DNA from: Chloroflexota bacterium
GTDB taxonomy: Bacteria > Chloroflexota > UBA4733
Assembly: GCA_025980355.1 (NCBI GenBank)
Contig: JAICXR010000258.1
Span: forward strand, 1-5,526
Direction: 5' to 3'
Length of the DNA: 5,526 nucleotides
Position numbers and translations under genes: made by a program. This document shows, one piece after another, positions 4,946 to 5,526 of the stretch; within the stretch, counting starts at the first letter, position 1, and each line of letters opens with the position of its first letter. The notes under the pieces were generated by a model. The model did no database searches. It was given only the letters and a program-made list of their open reading frames with translations, and was not told the origin of the DNA.

Positions 4946-5526
4946 GCCTTGTACTTGTCCACTTCCAACTGGCAGAGCTTCTGCGCGTTCTCCAGGGCAG
5001 CGTTGACGTCCGTCTTCTTCGACATGATGTCGGCGACCATCGTGTTGAGGATGGGCAGGATTTGCTCGCCGCCGGGGACGCTCGGCACGAAGCTGCCGTT
5101 GGGCATGGCGTCGACGGTGAGCTTGAGCAGGGGGTCGTTCTGGGTGTAGTCGACGCTCTGGGCGACCGACTGGCTCGGCGGCACGCGCAACTGGGCCGCC
5201 GCCCACTTGATCTGCACGTCGGGCTGGTAGAAGAAATCGACGAGGGTCATCGCGTCGTCCGCGTGCTTGGCACCGGTCCCGACGCAGAACGCCCAGCCGC
5301 CGGCATAGGTCGCCACCTTGCCGTTGGGCGGCAACGGGTACTGGGCGACGTGGTAGGTGAGGTTCGGCACGGCCTGGAAGGTCTGCACCTTGTTGGCGAT
5401 CGTGGCGTAGATCTGTGCAGTATGGCTGGCGGCGAAGACCTTCTCGCCGGTCCCGTCGGACGAGTTCGCCTTGGCGAAGGCGGCCAGGGCGTTGAAGCCG
5501 CCCTGCATATCCTCGATCTTGAGGAG
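4942..5526 (-). CDS. ABC transporter extracellular solute-binding protein (family 1), C-terminal part
   Basis: The frame is open to the window edge (LLKIED... before the first Met), so this is the last 194 residues of a protein normally about 420-450 long; the signal peptide and N-lobe are outside. Features of MalE/UgpB-type binding proteins are visible: YPLPPNGKVATYAGGWAFCV, with the conserved Gly-Gly-Trp of the C-lobe, then KHADDAMTLVDFFYQPDVQIKWAAAQLRVPP, the usual helix plus trailing Pro-Pro. Near the end is a QILPILNTMVADIMSKKTDVNAALENAQKL-type closing helix with alternating hydrophobic residues. It should capture a sugar or related solute outside the membrane for an ABC importer; permease genes are not in the window. 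It ends inside the ATGA shared with the dehydrogenase, so the two are probably translated in a coupled way. Confidence 0.88.
   Translation of the reverse strand, partial: LLKIEDMQGGFNALAAFAKANSSDGTGEKVFAASHTAQIYATIANKVQTFQAVPNLTYHVAQYPLPPNGKVATYAGGWAFCVGTGAKHADDAMTLVDFFYQPDVQIKWAAAQLRVPPSQSVAQSVDYTQNDPLLKLTVDAMPNGSFVPSVPGGEQILPILNTMVADIMSKKTDVNAALENAQKLCQLEVDKYKA

Noticed and set aside
4634..5149. A 171-codon plus-strand frame over the dehydrogenase/binding-protein junction
   Set aside because: It is antisense to two well-supported genes, and no motif or ribosome site supports it.
1..5526. CRISPR arrays, tRNA or rRNA genes, transposases or phage genes
   Set aside because: No regularly spaced repeats, cloverleaf-like segments, transposase motifs or long terminal inverted repeats were seen on either strand.

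Overview
The window is a GC-rich bacterial segment with compact, mostly leaderless gene spacing, purine-rich Shine-Dalgarno (SD) sites and two likely GTG starts. The mix of families fits carbohydrate or organic-acid catabolism loci of soil or thermophilic Chloroflexota (Thermomicrobia-like) or Actinobacteria: an ABC solute-binding protein, a D-2-hydroxyacid dehydrogenase, a nitrilase-type amidase, a phytanoyl-CoA-dioxygenase (PhyH)-like protein, a Gfo/Idh/MocA oxidoreductase and a putative glycosyl hydrolase. The taxonomic guess is inference from gene content and composition only.

Right side, minus strand (5526 down to 2247): a tight four-gene array. It begins with the C-terminal part of an extracellular solute-binding protein cut by the window edge. 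This overlaps the dehydrogenase start by ATGA. After 60 bases comes a nitrilase-superfamily hydrolase with a perfect AGGAGG site before a GTG start. After only 8 bases comes a PhyH-like Fe(II)/2-oxoglutarate oxygenase. Together they suggest uptake of a small metabolite followed by amide hydrolysis, hydroxylation and 2-hydroxyacid/2-oxoacid conversion. The substrate cannot be read from the sequence.

Middle (1167-2147, plus strand): a complete Gfo/Idh/MocA NAD(P)-dependent oxidoreductase, convergent with the PhyH gene. The 99-base gap between them shows no convincing terminator.

Left side (925 down to 1, minus strand): divergent from the oxidoreductase across a 241-base region that holds several short inverted repeats. 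Here lies a 290-residue ORF that looks chimeric. Residues 1 to about 236 resemble the N-terminal TIM-barrel half of putative glycosyl hydrolases of the GHL6 type. Residues from about 238 match the C-terminal end of mandelate racemase/enolase-superfamily enzymes, and that tail itself carries a one-base frameshift. A further gene may begin at position 56, but a strong GC-rich hairpin at 3-23 also allows a terminator there. This broken fusion is the most unusual thing in the window. A natural deletion and a metagenome assembly join are both possible explanations.
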